In this document: positions 11,687 to 25,354 of the stretch, in pieces | Layout of the letters: the number at the start of each line of letters is the position of its first letter | Numbering within the stretch: the stretch's first letter is position 1 | Translations under genes and position numbers: made by a program | Assembly: GCA_029204225.1 (NCBI GenBank) | Contig: CM055096.1 | Span: forward strand, 4,250,014 to 4,314,013 | Origin: Diphasiastrum complanatum | Taxonomy: Eukaryota > Streptophyta > Lycopodiopsida > Lycopodiales > Lycopodiaceae | DNA length: 64,000 nt | Direction of reading: 5' to 3' | Notes under the pieces: generated by a model | Seen by the model: the letters and a program-made list of their open reading frames with translations, nothing else | Told to the model about the DNA's origin: nothing | The model's database searches: none

Positions 11687-12764
11687 ATGTCTGATTTTCG
11701 AAGTGCAGATCCTTCAAGATTCATAGTTCTTGGAGATGGATCTAGACATCAAGTGAACGATATTGGTTCACTATGGCTCAACACAAATGGCAGAGATAGA
11801 CGACTCGAAGACGTTTTGTTCGTGCCTACTCTGCAACAAGACTTGCTCTCTGTAGCAAGAATAGCAGATGCAGAGATGTGTGTAACATTTTTTGACAAAT
11901 CATACAACGTGATTGACGCCAGTACCAGTACTTTGATCGCTCAAGGCAGAAGGAAAGAAAACCTATATCATTTGAAGGTACGCCTACCTGCAGATCAGGT
12001 GCATCAGACTCATGATGACCAGCCAGACACTCTGTGGCACAGGAGACTCTGTCACATGAACTCAAGGGCACTTTACCAAGAAAGCCATCATGGAGCAATA
12101 ACAGGGGTTAGCATCTCGAATGCAACCAGTTCGACCACCTGTGATGCATGTTTGAAGGGTAAGATGTCGCGCACTCCATTCATCAAAGACTCCTACAGAA
12201 TGACCAAGATTCTAGAGCTAGTGCATTCTGACATCTGTGGACCATTCAACGCGATCTCAGTAGGAGGCTCAAAATGATTATATAACCTTCATTGATGATT
12301 ATAGCAAACTTGTTAAAGTGTATTTTATTTAGAATAAATATGAAGAACTTGACAAATTCACAGAGTATGTGAATTGGGCTGAAAGATGTACAGGCAACAA
12401 AGTGAAGCAGATCAGAACAGATCGAGGTGGCGAATACATCTTGAATCGCTTCACTGACTTTTGCAATGATCATGGCATCATTCATAGAAGAACTGCAGCC
12501 TACACACCACAACACAATGGTGTTGCTGAACAAAAGAATAGAACCCTGATGGAAGCAGCCAGATGTATGATGGCCTATTCGAAGGCTCCAAGGGCACTAT
12601 GGGCTGAAGCAGTAGCTACAGCCGCATACATCCCGAACAGAGCAGGCAAATCTGGTGTCCCACACACGACACCACATGAGCTATGGTGGGGTAGAAAGCC
12701 CAACCTGTCTCACGTCAGAATCTTTGGATGTGCAGCTTATGCATATATTTCTGATAAGCTTTGA
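11687..12764 (+). pseudogene. Family B integrase with GAG-pre-integrase domain, frameshifted
   Basis: The first frame (to 12277) carries LGDGSRHQV, LWHRRLCHMNSRAL (His of the HHCC finger), CDACLKGK (Cys pair), and VHSDICGPF with the first catalytic Asp. A one-base shift in an A run near 12270 moves the protein to the next frame (DYITFIDDYSK), which has a TAG near 12330. From 12369 the frame reads IRTDRGGEY (second Asp) and HNGVAEQKNRTLMEAA (catalytic Glu). It stops with TGA at 12762-12764. The DDE triad is therefore present but spread over broken frames, and the enzyme cannot be made. Confidence 0.78.
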
Positions 12765-13344
12765 AAGAAGCTTGATGAGAAAGCCGAGCAGGGATTTCTG
12801 GTAGGTTATGACAACAACTCATCATACTACAAAGTCTACATGCCAGACACGAACATTGTGAAAACAGTGAGAGATGTCAGATTCGATGAGAGTAGGACAA
12901 TGGCCAATGACACCCTATCAGCTACAAAGTTCTGGAGAGATAGTATTATGACTTGTCGCCAATGACAGAGGGAGCAGAGGATGAACACGAAAATGAAGAT
13001 TTTCAGGTCATCTCCCATTTGAGCGATGTATCTGACGAAGAAAGATTCGAGAGGCAACTTGCTGCCGCAGCTCTTGTAAACCAACATGGTTTCAGACCGA
13101 GCAGAGCAGACAAAGGCAAAGGCATAGCTATTCTAGAAGGATCTCCTAGAAGGTCGACAAGCCCACGAAGAGCGCCAGCAACATATGTGTCAGGCAGCTC
13201 CGCTTCTACATCTTCTGTGGATTCAGTGGCAAACCACAGACTTTCGAGGAGGTGATTGAAAGTCCAAAAAAGGACAGATGGATCCAAGCCATGAACGAAA
13301 ACATAGAATCCATGAGGAAGAACCAGGTATGGACGTTGAAGCCA
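12765..13344 (+). pseudogene. Family B integrase tail and start of reverse transcriptase
   Basis: After the TGA the same protein continues as KKLDEKAEQGFLVGYDNNS, the copia integrase C-terminal region, then an acidic and Ser-rich linker (12953-13255). A shifted frame then reads FEEVIESPKKDRWIQAMNE and NQVWTL, which opens the copia RT domain. It stops abruptly at about 13345, where minus-strand element A Gag begins. The continuation of an RT (KWVFKLKYE) is found on the minus strand at 10457, which fits an inversion of 10460-13345. Confidence 0.7.
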
Positions 13345-13593
13345 AGTACAAGCTGATATTTCTCTCAACAAATCATTGCTCACATTCATCTTCACACAAT
13401 GAAGTGCAAGCCTAGATCTCTTCTTGTATCTAGCTAACTCCTGTGCACCTAGAGGTTCATCTTCATCTTCAATCAAAAACTCATAAAGGTCTTTGAGCAC
13501 CAAGAGTGACTCCATCCTAACCTTCCAAATAGCATAATTTGTAGAATTCAATCTCTCACTAGCTTCTAGAAGGTATGCTCCAGCAGATCCCAT
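13345..13593 (-). pseudogene. Element A Gag N-terminal fragment
   Basis: From ATG at 13593 the frame reads MGSAGAYLLEASERLNSTNY, then AIWKVRMESLL, and ends near SNDLLREISACT (83 codons). This is the standard copia Gag N-terminus, closely parallel to MGSSLLEPSERL and YSIWKMRMESIL of C1. An upstream in-frame extension to 13617 lacks an ATG, so the start at 13593 is preferred. Homology ends at the inversion breakpoint. The frame runs on to 13003 only as an antisense shadow of family B. Confidence 0.78.
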
Positions 13594-13618
13594 CTTACTA
13601 GTGACTTCTACAAACAAG

Positions 13619-13962
13619 AAATAGATTTGATTGACTTGAAACTCACAAAGGTCTCACACTTGCAGTGTTTCACTCAAATTTGATTTCTAATCCAACAAAT
13701 GGACTTATAATCACAGTTCTATCACTCCCTCACAAAGCTGGAATGAAGATAAGATGAAGTGAAAACTACTTTCACACAAATCTTGCCAAGAAATGAATTT
13801 GATTGTCTCTAGAAACTCACTAAGGTCTCTCTCTTGTAGTTTTTCACTCAAATTAGATTTCTAATCCAACAAATGGACTTATAATCTTAGTTCTAGCACT
13901 CTCTCACAAAGTTGGAATGAAGATAAGATGATGTGAAATCTACTTACAATAAAATCTTGTCA
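13619..13962 (-). repeat. 172-bp tandem duplication in element A leader
   Basis: Two adjacent diverged copies (13619-13790 and 13791-13962) lie between PBS and gag. They share, among others, the phrase TTTCTAATCCAACAAATGG. They form part of the untranslated leader, where packaging and dimerisation signals of LTR elements usually sit. Confidence 0.75.
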
Positions 13963-14386
13963 ATTTTGGCTATTTTTGGACAATAACATGACTTAATCTC
14001 CCTCACACTTTTTGATGTACGTTCAAGACCTGTAAAACAAGTTTAGAGGACCTGATTTCAGCCTAGATTAATTAGACTTCATGACCCTATGTCAAATCTA
14101 ATCAATGGCACTCAATCTTGGTAGCTTATCCTAAGATTTCCACCAAAAATTACATCAAAAGCTCACAAATTGAATTTCTTTGGATAAAATGAATACCATG
14201 ATTTAAATGCAAGTTCAGAGGTGCCCACACATGTGGACAGTATGAATTTGGACCCCTACCAAGTTTGGGATCAAATCTCCTCACCAAAATCAAGATTCTA
14301 GCTTGCCCTCTCAATACTAGTTTTTAGCACCAAAACTTGCTAAAAATGGATTTGCATTAGATCAATGGCTTATGCTCTTGTACTTG

Positions 14387-14398
14387 GATCTGATACCA
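14387..14398 (-). other. Element A primer-binding site
   Basis: The minus strand reads TGGTATCAGATC, one base different from the 12-nt initiator-Met tRNA complement TGGTATCAGAGC seen in C1 and C2. It directly abuts the LTR at 14399 and fixes the orientation of the element. Confidence 0.85.
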
Positions 14399-15099
14399 TG
14401 TGAAAATACTATACTTTAGGACCATAAATGGATCTACAAAAGATCCACAAGAGTGATTGGATGCTTGCTTAACAATCTATCAAAAAACTAGACACAAAAA
14501 AGTTGATCTAGATTGGCAATTTGACAAACAACAAGCATTAACAATCAAAAGCATTGATAAACATTGAAATCCGAGCCCACACGTGTGTACTACAGGCTGT
14601 AGTACGGCCTTCAACCTAAGAAACAAGTAGAAATTGATTTGGTTTCATTTGGATCACAAAAACTCAATGTACATAGTGAACTAGCTTGAGATTGCCAATG
14701 AGCTCCAAAATTTTTCTATCTTCTCACTATGGAGAGAGGGAATACATAGCAAATTTGACTTCCTTCTTGAAGTTAGGTGGATTTCCAGCATGTAATAAGG
14801 AAGTTAACTCACTCTCCTTGACCTAAAATGAAACCCTAGCCTAGATCCTAGAGTTATGCTTGGTAGGTAGCTAGTTGGTCAAATTTTCACCTTAAACTTA
14901 GGTGTAGGTCCTATAAAGTAGGGATGACCACCAAATAGACATGACCAACTCTCTTGACTTGACCTAATCTATATTAGGAGTGGGTTGTCACGTGGCATCT
15001 TGGCATTACATGTGTGGAACCCAATTATACACAATATTTACAAAGTTCTACATGGTTTTTGATCAAGCTAGATTTGCCAATTTTTGGCAATTCTTCACA
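14399..15099 (-). repeat. Element A 5' LTR
   Basis: This 701-bp copy matches 9365-10061 apart from small indels and substitutions. The presumed promoter of the element lies within it. The flanking CAATT at 15100-15104 is the target duplication. Confidence 0.88.
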
Positions 15100-15104
15100 C
15101 AATT

Positions 15105-15479
15105 GAGAAGAGGCCTCGTAGTGGTCCTCCCAATACAACCATCAATCCTCGTTATGGTGTGCCAAATCTCTCAAACCCTAACCACCTTCACTAACTTTCA
15201 AAATTTTAGAAGTTCTTTATGCCCTTACTTGTGTGCCAGCCACCAAAGAAAATTTCGATTGATGGCAATGCCTTAAATGTTGACTTCTGCAAGAGCTCCC
15301 TTGACCAATTGGAACACATACTTGTCATTTGCAAGACAAGGCCAAACAATAAGAAAACCTCATAAGTTTTGGAACTTTCAATCTTAAGAGTGAACTACAT
15401 GTCAATTGGATTTTAAGTAGTCACATGAAAGGCAAATGAATGAAGCATCTATCACGAAAGAAAAGTAAACAAGTCAAAC
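15105..15479. other. Unassigned DNA right of element A
   Basis: I see no gene. The open frame 14980-15276 begins inside the LTR and shows no motif. Confidence 0.35.
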
Positions 15480-16015
15480 ATTGTCAAGATAAGTATTTAC
15501 AATTAGTATTGCAAGTGTTCATGATAAATAATCACAATCTTTATTCAGAGTATTCACATTTTAGTTTAGTTTTAGTATTTATGATTAACATTCAAGAGAT
15601 TTATGATCAGTAATCACAATTAGTTTTCAAACTATTCACGTTTCAATATTTTGAGTATTCACAATCAATATTCAAAATATTCACTTTTCAATATTCAAAG
15701 TATTCATGACTAATATTCATAATATTTATGTTTCACTATTCAGAATATATTGCAATGAGTATTCACAATATTCACATTTCAATAATCAGAGTATTCACGA
15801 TCGATATTTATAATATTCACATTTCAATATCAAATTATTCATGATTAATATTCAAAGTACCAACGTATTAGTATTCAGAGTATTCACGATTAGTATTAAG
15901 AGAATTCACAGTTTAATATTCAAAGTATTCAAAGGTTTAACATTTTGATATTCAAAATATTCATGCTCAATATTCAGGGTATTCACGTTTTAGTAGTCAT
16001 ATTTCATTATTCAAG
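15480..16015. repeat. AT-rich minisatellite, about 45-bp period
   Basis: Degenerate units with phrases such as ATTCACGATCAATATTC and ATATTCACATTTCAATATTC begin near 15660, 15706, 15752, 15797, 15841 and 15886. More decayed units lie on both sides. No coding potential. Confidence 0.65.
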
Positions 16016-18128
16016 ATTCAGGCTAAGAAATCACCACCAACCATTAATCATGTCGTCCTCATGATGCATACTAATAAAGTTGATCAATTCTTCATCCAAT
16101 ATGGAAGAGTTCCTGCAAAAGAACACACAACCATTAGAAATAAAAAAATAGATTTTCAAACAATTATCAAGATTTTTTTGAAATGTTAAATAGCTATTAA
16201 AATTCACAAACAAATAGCTTGTGAGGTAACGACTGATGGCTATTCCTTATTAATTTGCTAAAATTCTCACTTGGGTCTACACTACGTTTGGGGTTGTGAC
16301 TGTATTATCTAGCATATTGCAAGCAACTTCTAAAAAATCATCTCCATGTAGCAAAGCCATAGCTTGGACTTGAGGCAATTATGTGAGTTGCTCTCAAATC
16401 ATTAGACAAGATAGGCACAATGTGATTCATCACCCAAGGTGATGCACCCACCACCATTATGCCACTTCTAATGTTGAGACATAAGATGGGCCAAAGTCAG
16501 GTGATAAACTATCAAAAGTTTGATATGCTTATCTACTGCCCTTGATAATTGCACTAAAAATAGCCTGGATCTCAACAAACAAAATCTAGAATTCTTCCTT
16601 GTTTGAGGCAGTGCCATGCATATAAGCAGGCACTGCTAAAATCAGTGTGTATGTTGAGCAACACAGAGAAAAGAGAGCTTGCCTTACAACAGGCCAATTT
16701 CACACAAGATGGAAGCATAAAATGATAACTGAAAGTTGTGCAAAGAAATGAAAAGAACTACTGCATCCAACTTTAAATAGTTTCTACTATTAAGCCTAGC
16801 TATCATATGAATGGACAAATTGATATCCAATATTCTAGGAATTTTCATACTCAATGCCCTCCTCTTTGATTAAAATTACATCATAACATGGATAAAGATA
16901 TGTTCTATAACTTGAAGAAAGGTGCTATTCAAGAAAATTGAAGAAAGTCCCCAAACATAAAGACCTTGAGCCAATGATTGCAACCATATTACACGCCAAA
17001 CAAGATGCATGCTCCAGTCCATCATGTCCCAAAGGGTCAAAGCAAATACGATCCGCCACTCCAACTCATGGATGTGTGTTGCAATGCTCCTCAAGATTCA
17101 AGAATTCCAAAGCTCCTATGATAATATCGAGGACCAAAATTTGAAGAGGAAGACTATTGATAGATGGTAACCCATCATCCTTGCCTATGTCTACTGCTTG
17201 CTTCTATGACGAAGGTAAAGGTGTAGACAACTCCATTATACTTTGTGGTTATTGGAGATGTAGATCTTGCAACAAGGAAGAGGTACCACATCCATGCATC
17301 TTTCTTTGAGTCATCGAATTCTCTCTTTCTCTCCCTCTCAACCAAGATCCTCTTCCATAAACAATGATGAAAATTCATTAAGAAGCACTCAAATTTTCAT
17401 GAAAATCAATCTTCTACCTTAAAATTATCCAATTTATGTACATAGGCCACACATTTTAAGCCTTGCAATCGGAGGTACAAATCAAAGCAAATGCACTCTT
17501 TAGTTTTAGAACTCACTACAAAATCCATACCGTGGAGGCTCCCAATAGTAAAGCACCAAGCATATATTTGGGCTAGTTTGAGGAGGAGGATGCGGGTACA
17601 TCATACATGCTATGCCAAAATATTTGAGTGCACAATTGTTCTTTTCTAATGATAGGGCGACGACTTGCAATCATGCATTCTTTGCATGTCTTGATAACAA
17701 TGGAGATTTATCCATCATGCACAAGGCATCTCACAAGTCATCACCTAAGCTTGGTTTGGAGTCACAAAAATTGTGAGCCATTCCTTAAGTTTGACTTGTA
17801 CAACCAACTTCAACACATAGTATTGCCTTTGCAAGGCAAGGCCAATTACATCCTAGTTTATGTGCCCTCTTTGAAAAGAGTGGTTTAATCACAATAAAGG
17901 AAACATGAAAAATGAATGGCTTTTATGGAAAAGGTTGATAGTTGAATAAAAAGTGTCCCATATGTTAAGCATAAGTTCTTTGCTAGAAAATCTTAACACT
18001 ATTTATATTCTTATCATATGGGCAACCCCAATGGTTTCTGACAATCTTTGATCATGTTCTTAATAATCTATCCAACAGGATTGGCTAAGTTGGTTAACTT
18101 GGCATGCAAATTTTCTTTAGCATCCTGG
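16016..18128. other. Intergenic DNA downstream of the DUF1635 gene
   Basis: Several short open frames (16876-17094 minus, 16938-17144 plus, 17628-17888 plus) have no recognisable domain. A TTGGCTAAGTTGGTTAAC motif near 18080 resembles the motif at 4974. The 3' UTR of the minus-strand gene should occupy the last few hundred bases. Confidence 0.35.
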
Positions 18129-20122
18129 CTACATGTGGTTAAGTGACGTTTCACAAACTGTTTTACTTGCTGCAGGAATGCTCATAAGACTTCCTTGAAC
18201 CGACGAGGTAAGAAGAGACCTATGTACCACGGAGCTACTTGTCATATATTGTCCATGATTCTCAGAAATAGATTGAACCTCAATCGGATGCGGGACCTGA
18301 TGAGAGAGAGGAACTGACAGGCTTCTGGATGACATTGGAACTCTAGGAATTTCCATGGAATTTAGAGGTGGAGGAGGGTGCCGCCACTGAGGAAGAGGCC
18401 CAGCCAGGAGAAGTGTTTGTAACAATGGGCCAGCCTGCATGACTGCTTGCAAAAGTTTACCCTTTTCTGGCAGTGACCTCAGCATCACTTGAGGGTCAGC
18501 CTCGGGTGGCTCTGGTAAGTGCAGAATTTGTTTTGAGAGCAGGGTGGTGAAGGGATCCAAGGGACTTAAAAGAGAAGCAACGACCGACCCTCTTTGAAGC
18601 CGAGGAGATGAGAAAAAGGGTGAAACCTCTGAAGCAACTGGTGGGGAGCAGGTCTCAATTGCAGATATTGGGGGTGATAATTGAGAGAAATCATTTTCTC
18701 CCAAATAGCTTCCATCAGAAACAAATTGAAAAGGGCTGAAACATACACTTGTCATTCCAGATACAGATAGCTCTTTGTCATTCGACAGCCAAGGCTGCGT
18801 TAACTGTAAATCTAAATCTTGCAGAGTTTCCTTTGTCATGGTACACAGTGGTAGTGAATTCTCCTCAGAATGCTGCTGAACCTGAATACACAGCTCTGTT
18901 TGTGATAGAAGCTTGTTTTCTTGCTGATTCAGAACCTGCATATGCGGTTTATCTGCCTGTTCCTGAAGGTCAAGTTGCTCTTGACAATGCTGTTGCTGTA
19001 AATAATAATGCAAATCCTCCTCTCGTTGTTGATCAGTAAAAAGTAGCTCCTGTTGGAAATGATGTAGAAGCTCCCCTTCTTCAAACTTTAAGTCTGGGCT
19101 CGAAAATATCTTGATAGGAGACTGATCTGGTTGTATAGAGGATAGTGCTGGAGGAAGCTCTAAAAGGCAGGATCCCAGAATCCGTTCTTGTAACTGAAAA
19201 CATTGCTCCCTTGCCTCATCCCTTTCTCTCTGTGCTATATCCAAAAGATTTTCTAGGTGTTCCACTCTTGTGTCATGAAGCTGGCGTTGTGCTTGAGCGG
19301 CTGCTCGAGCAGATTCGAGCTCTACCATAACACGATCCAATTTACGCTTTAGATCGTCCAAACTCTGTCAAAAAGTAAATTAAAGTTAGAAATCTATGTC
19401 TAAACTTGTCCCTTAGAACTGAAGTCAGCACAAGCAAAATGGGAAGCAACAGATAATAGTTATGAACTAATAGACTTTAATTTGTTGGGGTTAACTACGT
19501 AAATTACAGCTTGGAAGATAACTGAAGGCAGTAATTGCGTAGCCCTTTGCCATAGAAAATTGTAGAAGGATAACTTTACATTCACTTGATCTCATTTGTT
19601 ATAAGGAGAAAACGATTTCTCTCATCATCACGCCCAAAGGATATACTAATAATCTTCTCTTAATCATGATGGACTACCATCGTAAATTCTGTAGTCTGCA
19701 TCAGAGTCACGAGTGCCAACAGAGCAATGACTTCGTGCTCGGATACCCGTGAAAATTGAAGCTAAAGAAGAGCTAGCTAAGTAAGACTTTTATCAGAGTG
19801 CTACTTCATGATGCTCGTACAAAGTCTTAGTACGAACATGAAACACTAAGGAGTTCGTTTCCCGTTAAGGGTGAAAACTATCATTGCAATACCTGTTGAA
19901 ACTCTTATCGTTTTTAGAACTCTTCCATGTCTAACTTAGAGACCGCAATTTGTCAAACTCAGAATGGCAGCATCCAAGTAGTCAGACAAAAGAACAACAA
20001 AAGCAAATCCTCAGCGGTAAGTAAACAGAGATGAAGAGGCCGCTCAAATTATAGATGTGGCAGGTACTGACCTCCTTATCATGAGAACAAGCATCTTGCA
20101 CAGAAGAAACGGTACTATCCAT
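18129..20122 (-). CDS. DUF1635-type coiled-coil protein, two exons
   Basis: Exons are 20072-20122 (17 codons, ATG at 20120-20122) and 18129-19364, joined by a 707-bp intron with donor GTCAGT and acceptor TTTTTGACAG. The reading phase is kept, giving 428 residues. Residues about 18-80 form a heptad-rich coiled coil opening with SLDDLKRKLDRVMVELESAR. It includes ERDEAREQCFQLQERI, the signature arrangement of the plant DUF1635 family (a Leu/Glu helix followed by RDEA..C). A Gln-rich tract follows, then a Ser/Pro-rich tail without membrane segments. DUF1635 proteins have no established biochemical function, and some are reported among stress-responsive genes. The second exon has a frame open to the acceptor but no ATG near its start, so the short first exon decides the start. 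This is the only apparently intact host gene in the window. A further 5' non-coding exon cannot be excluded. Confidence 0.8.
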
Positions 20123-20493
20123 GAGTGAAGAGCTTCTTTTCATACTTCTGCGATTTCCAAAATAACTTTCGTGTTCTTTTGAACACTTTAAGCTTTGCTC
20201 ACGGTTCCTGGTACATGTTAGCTTTCGGGATGTCGAGTTTCTTGTCTATAATTTGCTGCGAGCCAGATTCAAACAAATGGCCAAACCAATTTTCGGCTTC
20301 CGCATCGCAAGTCCTTCCTGAAACTATGAAATTAGGCCGCAGTTAGCGTCTACTGTATACATAATCAGCATAAGACAGCATAAGACGGTTAAGTTTAATT
20401 CCAATCTTCTTCTTCCTCCTTTGGTTCACTGAGCTTTATTGCGGCTAACGAAGCTCTTATCTCAGAAAACAAAACATGATAGAAATATTGAGA

Positions 20494-20501
20494 AATTTAT
20501 A
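20494..20501 (-). promoter_or_regulatory. Candidate TATA box for the DUF1635 gene
   Basis: The minus strand reads TATAAATT about 370 bases upstream of the start codon, which would imply a 5' UTR of roughly 340 bases. There is no independent support. Other AT-rich motifs nearby could serve instead. Confidence 0.25.
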
Positions 20502-22082
20502 GCTAAGAGGATTAAGCTAGGCAGTCGTATCATGGAATTGCTCTTTGGAGAACGTCAGCTTCTCCTGCAAAGCTTGTTTCTCTAACACTTACTTGGTTCT
20601 GACGGTATAAAAGTCCAAGATTTTTGCCTTGGATCTTATCTATTTAAGTTTGATATCCAGCCGATGTAATCACCAGTGTCCTTCCCAAATGCTCCGTCGT
20701 AAGCAAACAAAAGCTGAGGCACTAGATCTATAAAGCTGAAGCAGATCAAGCCGTGAGCCCCACAGACAACTCCCTCGTTTACAAACCTATTCGTCCAATT
20801 CTATTGATTTTTGCGCAGGCACTGGCTTTTCAGACCCGATGCTTGAACGTTTATCATTAACACGTGAGATTTGTAGAACAACAACATAGTGAAAATTGTT
20901 ATGAAGAACAAAGTTAAAGGAATCAATCAAGAACATAGGCTTAATCTTCGAATCCGATAATATTTATTACCTTCCTTTAAACTTCACTTCATTGCAAGCA
21001 CCTTCCGCAGGGAGGCAGGATATGAACACGTACCACAAAGAACAACAGATCTATAATAAATGGCTTGTAACTAATAAATACATCTATTTTTTTGCCAAGC
21101 AGCACACCTACTTGGTAAATATATATTCATACATTTTTTCAAGGTGCAGATTCTGATAAAAATTACGCAGGACATGAATGCTTCAAACAGCCACAGCCAC
21201 ATCATAAATTGCTTGCAATCATGCACACATTTATTATTATTATTCTGCCAAACATCACAACCACTTATTATGCACATACATACATTTTAGAAGGTACCGA
21301 TATTGACGAGAACTCTGAATGGCTGCCACACAGCAATAGGCAACCAGGACAAGAAGAAGAATGGAATGGAATGGAATTACCAATAAAATAAGCACAATTT
21401 TTCAGAATCTGCCGCAATATCTTCGCTATCACCGCTCGTCAGCTACTGCAGTACACCCATCTGAACTGCGTGCTTCAAACTCCACCAGCACCTCCAGAAT
21501 TCTCTTCCCTCCTTCAACCGATCCAGATTTTCTCGCATGTGATCGCTCCTCCTCCCTCTCTTTCCTTAATTACATGCACATTAATAAGCCTATGTTCTTC
21601 ATAGACTCCTATAACACTCTGTTGGGTTTGAAGAAAATACTACTAAACTAACATCCACATGAACAATCATCGAGCAATAATTTTCCATTTCCAAAATTTG
21701 CATCCTAGCATATGGACTACCCTACTAGTACTAGAAACTGAATTTTTTTTTGGCTTGGACGATCCTCGTAAAGATCACTCGATTTTTTGCAATCAACGCA
21801 AACTCTATCCTTAAGATCCTTGAACTATTGGAATGGGAGCATCGTATTTTGCACCACCACTGCCTGGCAGTGAGTGGTATGGCAACACTATTTTTTCAAA
21901 ACAGTGCTACCATTGCCCACCCTTGGATCTGTGGGCACTCTCCCCTTGGAATGACTTCAAAGAATTTGCATCCTTTCCTTTGCCCTTGCCTTCTTCAAAA
22001 TTTGCGCGCCGCTTCATCTAACTCATCAAAAAATTGTCTAGTCCCTTTCTTGGTTCTTGTTTGCCTCAACAAGGCTAGTTGC
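20502..22082. other. Upstream region of DUF1635 gene and intergenic DNA
   Basis: No gene is supported. A plus-strand TATAAAAG lies at about 20608 without a recognisable gene behind it. Plus-strand frames at 21209-21651 and 21750-22097 have no domain. Confidence 0.35.
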
Positions 22083-22496
22083 TCAAGGCCACAATAGATT
22101 TTTTGTATGCATCACCGCCACCACTCGGATGGCATCCTCAAGTGTTTGTAATACATTTCGAGCATTCAATCTGATAAAAATCGTTGATAAATGTCGTTGC
22201 TGCACGAACTTCGAATGAAACAAGATTACTTGGTCTAGAAAGTCAAAAAATTCTTGAACGTAGTTGTTGAAACTCTTGCTGCTCATTGTACAATCCATAA
22301 ATCTGTCATCTACCAACACAAATGTCTTCAAGAGCAAAATCTTAAATTCCTCCCAAGTCAGTTTTGGCAAAACATCTCTCCACCACAAACCTGCTTTGAC
22401 TTGGACGTAAAGAATTAAAGTTTCGATCCTTTTTTCCTTTTGGGATTCCAAGAACATTAAAATAACTATTTCATCATTGCACCCTAGAGTCCTCAA
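22083..22496 (-). pseudogene. Ty3/gypsy-type Gag (retrotransposon gag domain) fragment
   Basis: The minus frame contains VKAGLWWRDVLPKLTWEEFK followed by the FNNYVQEFFDFLDQ stretch. The pattern 'A..WW......TWEEFK..L...F ... Y..EF..L' is the core of the retrotransposon gag domain of Ty3/gypsy elements. About 110 residues are readable. Polymerase parts are absent nearby, so this is an isolated relic. The N-terminal part overlaps the first unit of a 74-bp tandem duplication at 22438-22585. Confidence 0.6.
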
Positions 22497-22585
22497 GTTT
22501 GTTTATAAAACTTTTGGGATTCCAAGAACATTAAAATAGCTCTCTCATCATTGCACCCTATAGTCCTCACGTTTGTTTATAAAAC
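22438..22585. repeat. 74-bp tandem duplication
   Basis: Two adjacent diverged copies (22438-22511 and 22512-22585) share the phrase GGGATTCCAAGAACATTAAA. The first copy lies within the gypsy gag relic. Confidence 0.8.
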
Positions 22586-24570
<1,985 letters not shown>

Positions 24571-25354
24571 AGGACATCCCATGAATCATATTTGGGAGTC
24601 CGAGCACTTAAAGGCTTGGCCAAATCCATGCCATTTAAGCACCTCAAAATCAAACTTTAAAAATGTCCCTAGCTTACTTATATAGGCTGCACTTATTATT
24701 ATAATTCATTTTTTAAAATAAAAAACCTCGACCTTGCCAAGGAAAAAAAACCATAATTTACAGCAAGGAATGTAAGTACTTTTCTGGCTGTTAAAAACCG
24801 ATTTATGTAATATGTGTTATTTTTAACGTCTTCAAGAACGTCATAGTAGCATTGGGTGATACTACCTTCCATACGATTTTATAGAACTTCATACCTAAAT
24901 GTGAGGTGAGGTAATTTCTTGTGAGCTACCCATCGTCCAATGCTTTTAAGCAAAATCCTGCTTACATACTACCGATTCAAAACCGAAAGTGATGAATTAG
25001 TGGTAGTGCAACCTTAATTAATCACCTTGTTATTATGCAACGGTGTTAAACTCAGATAATAAGTATATCATTCTATCAGCCAGTATTCGTGTGCCAAGAA
25101 AAGATAGAGTCATTAGCTTCTAGTGCGACTGTTCCTTGAATGTGGACAATAGTAAGGTATAACCATTTATCATTCATTCAAATAGTTGTAGTTATCATCA
25201 AACATACCCATCTGTGCTTTATATTCCAAGCCAGTTATCAAAAAATAGCACATATCGTGCTTATCTTTCATCTGCCTGAGCAAATATATCTTGTGTTATA
25301 TAAAAATAGTCATAATCCCATAATGGAATGAGCATAATCATTATGGGCGGCCTT
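24571..25354. other. Unassigned AT-rich DNA
   Basis: No motif-bearing frame and no clear repeat were seen. Confidence 0.35.

Larger units (their letters stand above)
9365..15099 (-). mobile_element. Ty1/copia element A, minus strand, rearranged
   Basis: The ends are defined by two LTRs starting TGTGAA and ending TTCACA. They are flanked by a perfect 5-bp target duplication CAATT at 9360-9364 and 15100-15104. The primer-binding site at 14387-14398 and the purine tract at 10062-10071 place the element on the minus strand. Reading from 15099 downward: 5' LTR, PBS, leader with a 172-bp duplication, Gag N-terminus, then a segment (about 10460-13345) that runs in the opposite direction, then RT fragments in the proper direction, purine tract and 3' LTR. 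All reading frames are broken, so the copy is dead. The perfect target duplication shows that the outer structure was produced by one integration event. Confidence 0.9.

Noticed and set aside
12836-13087. Minus-strand frames over the family B integrase region
   Set aside because: These are shadows of the plus-strand pol frames, with no motif of their own.
15480-16015. CRISPR-like array
   Set aside because: This is eukaryotic DNA, the units are degenerate over their whole length with no exact repeats and unique spacers, and there are no cas genes. The array at 31841-32340 is rejected for the same reason.
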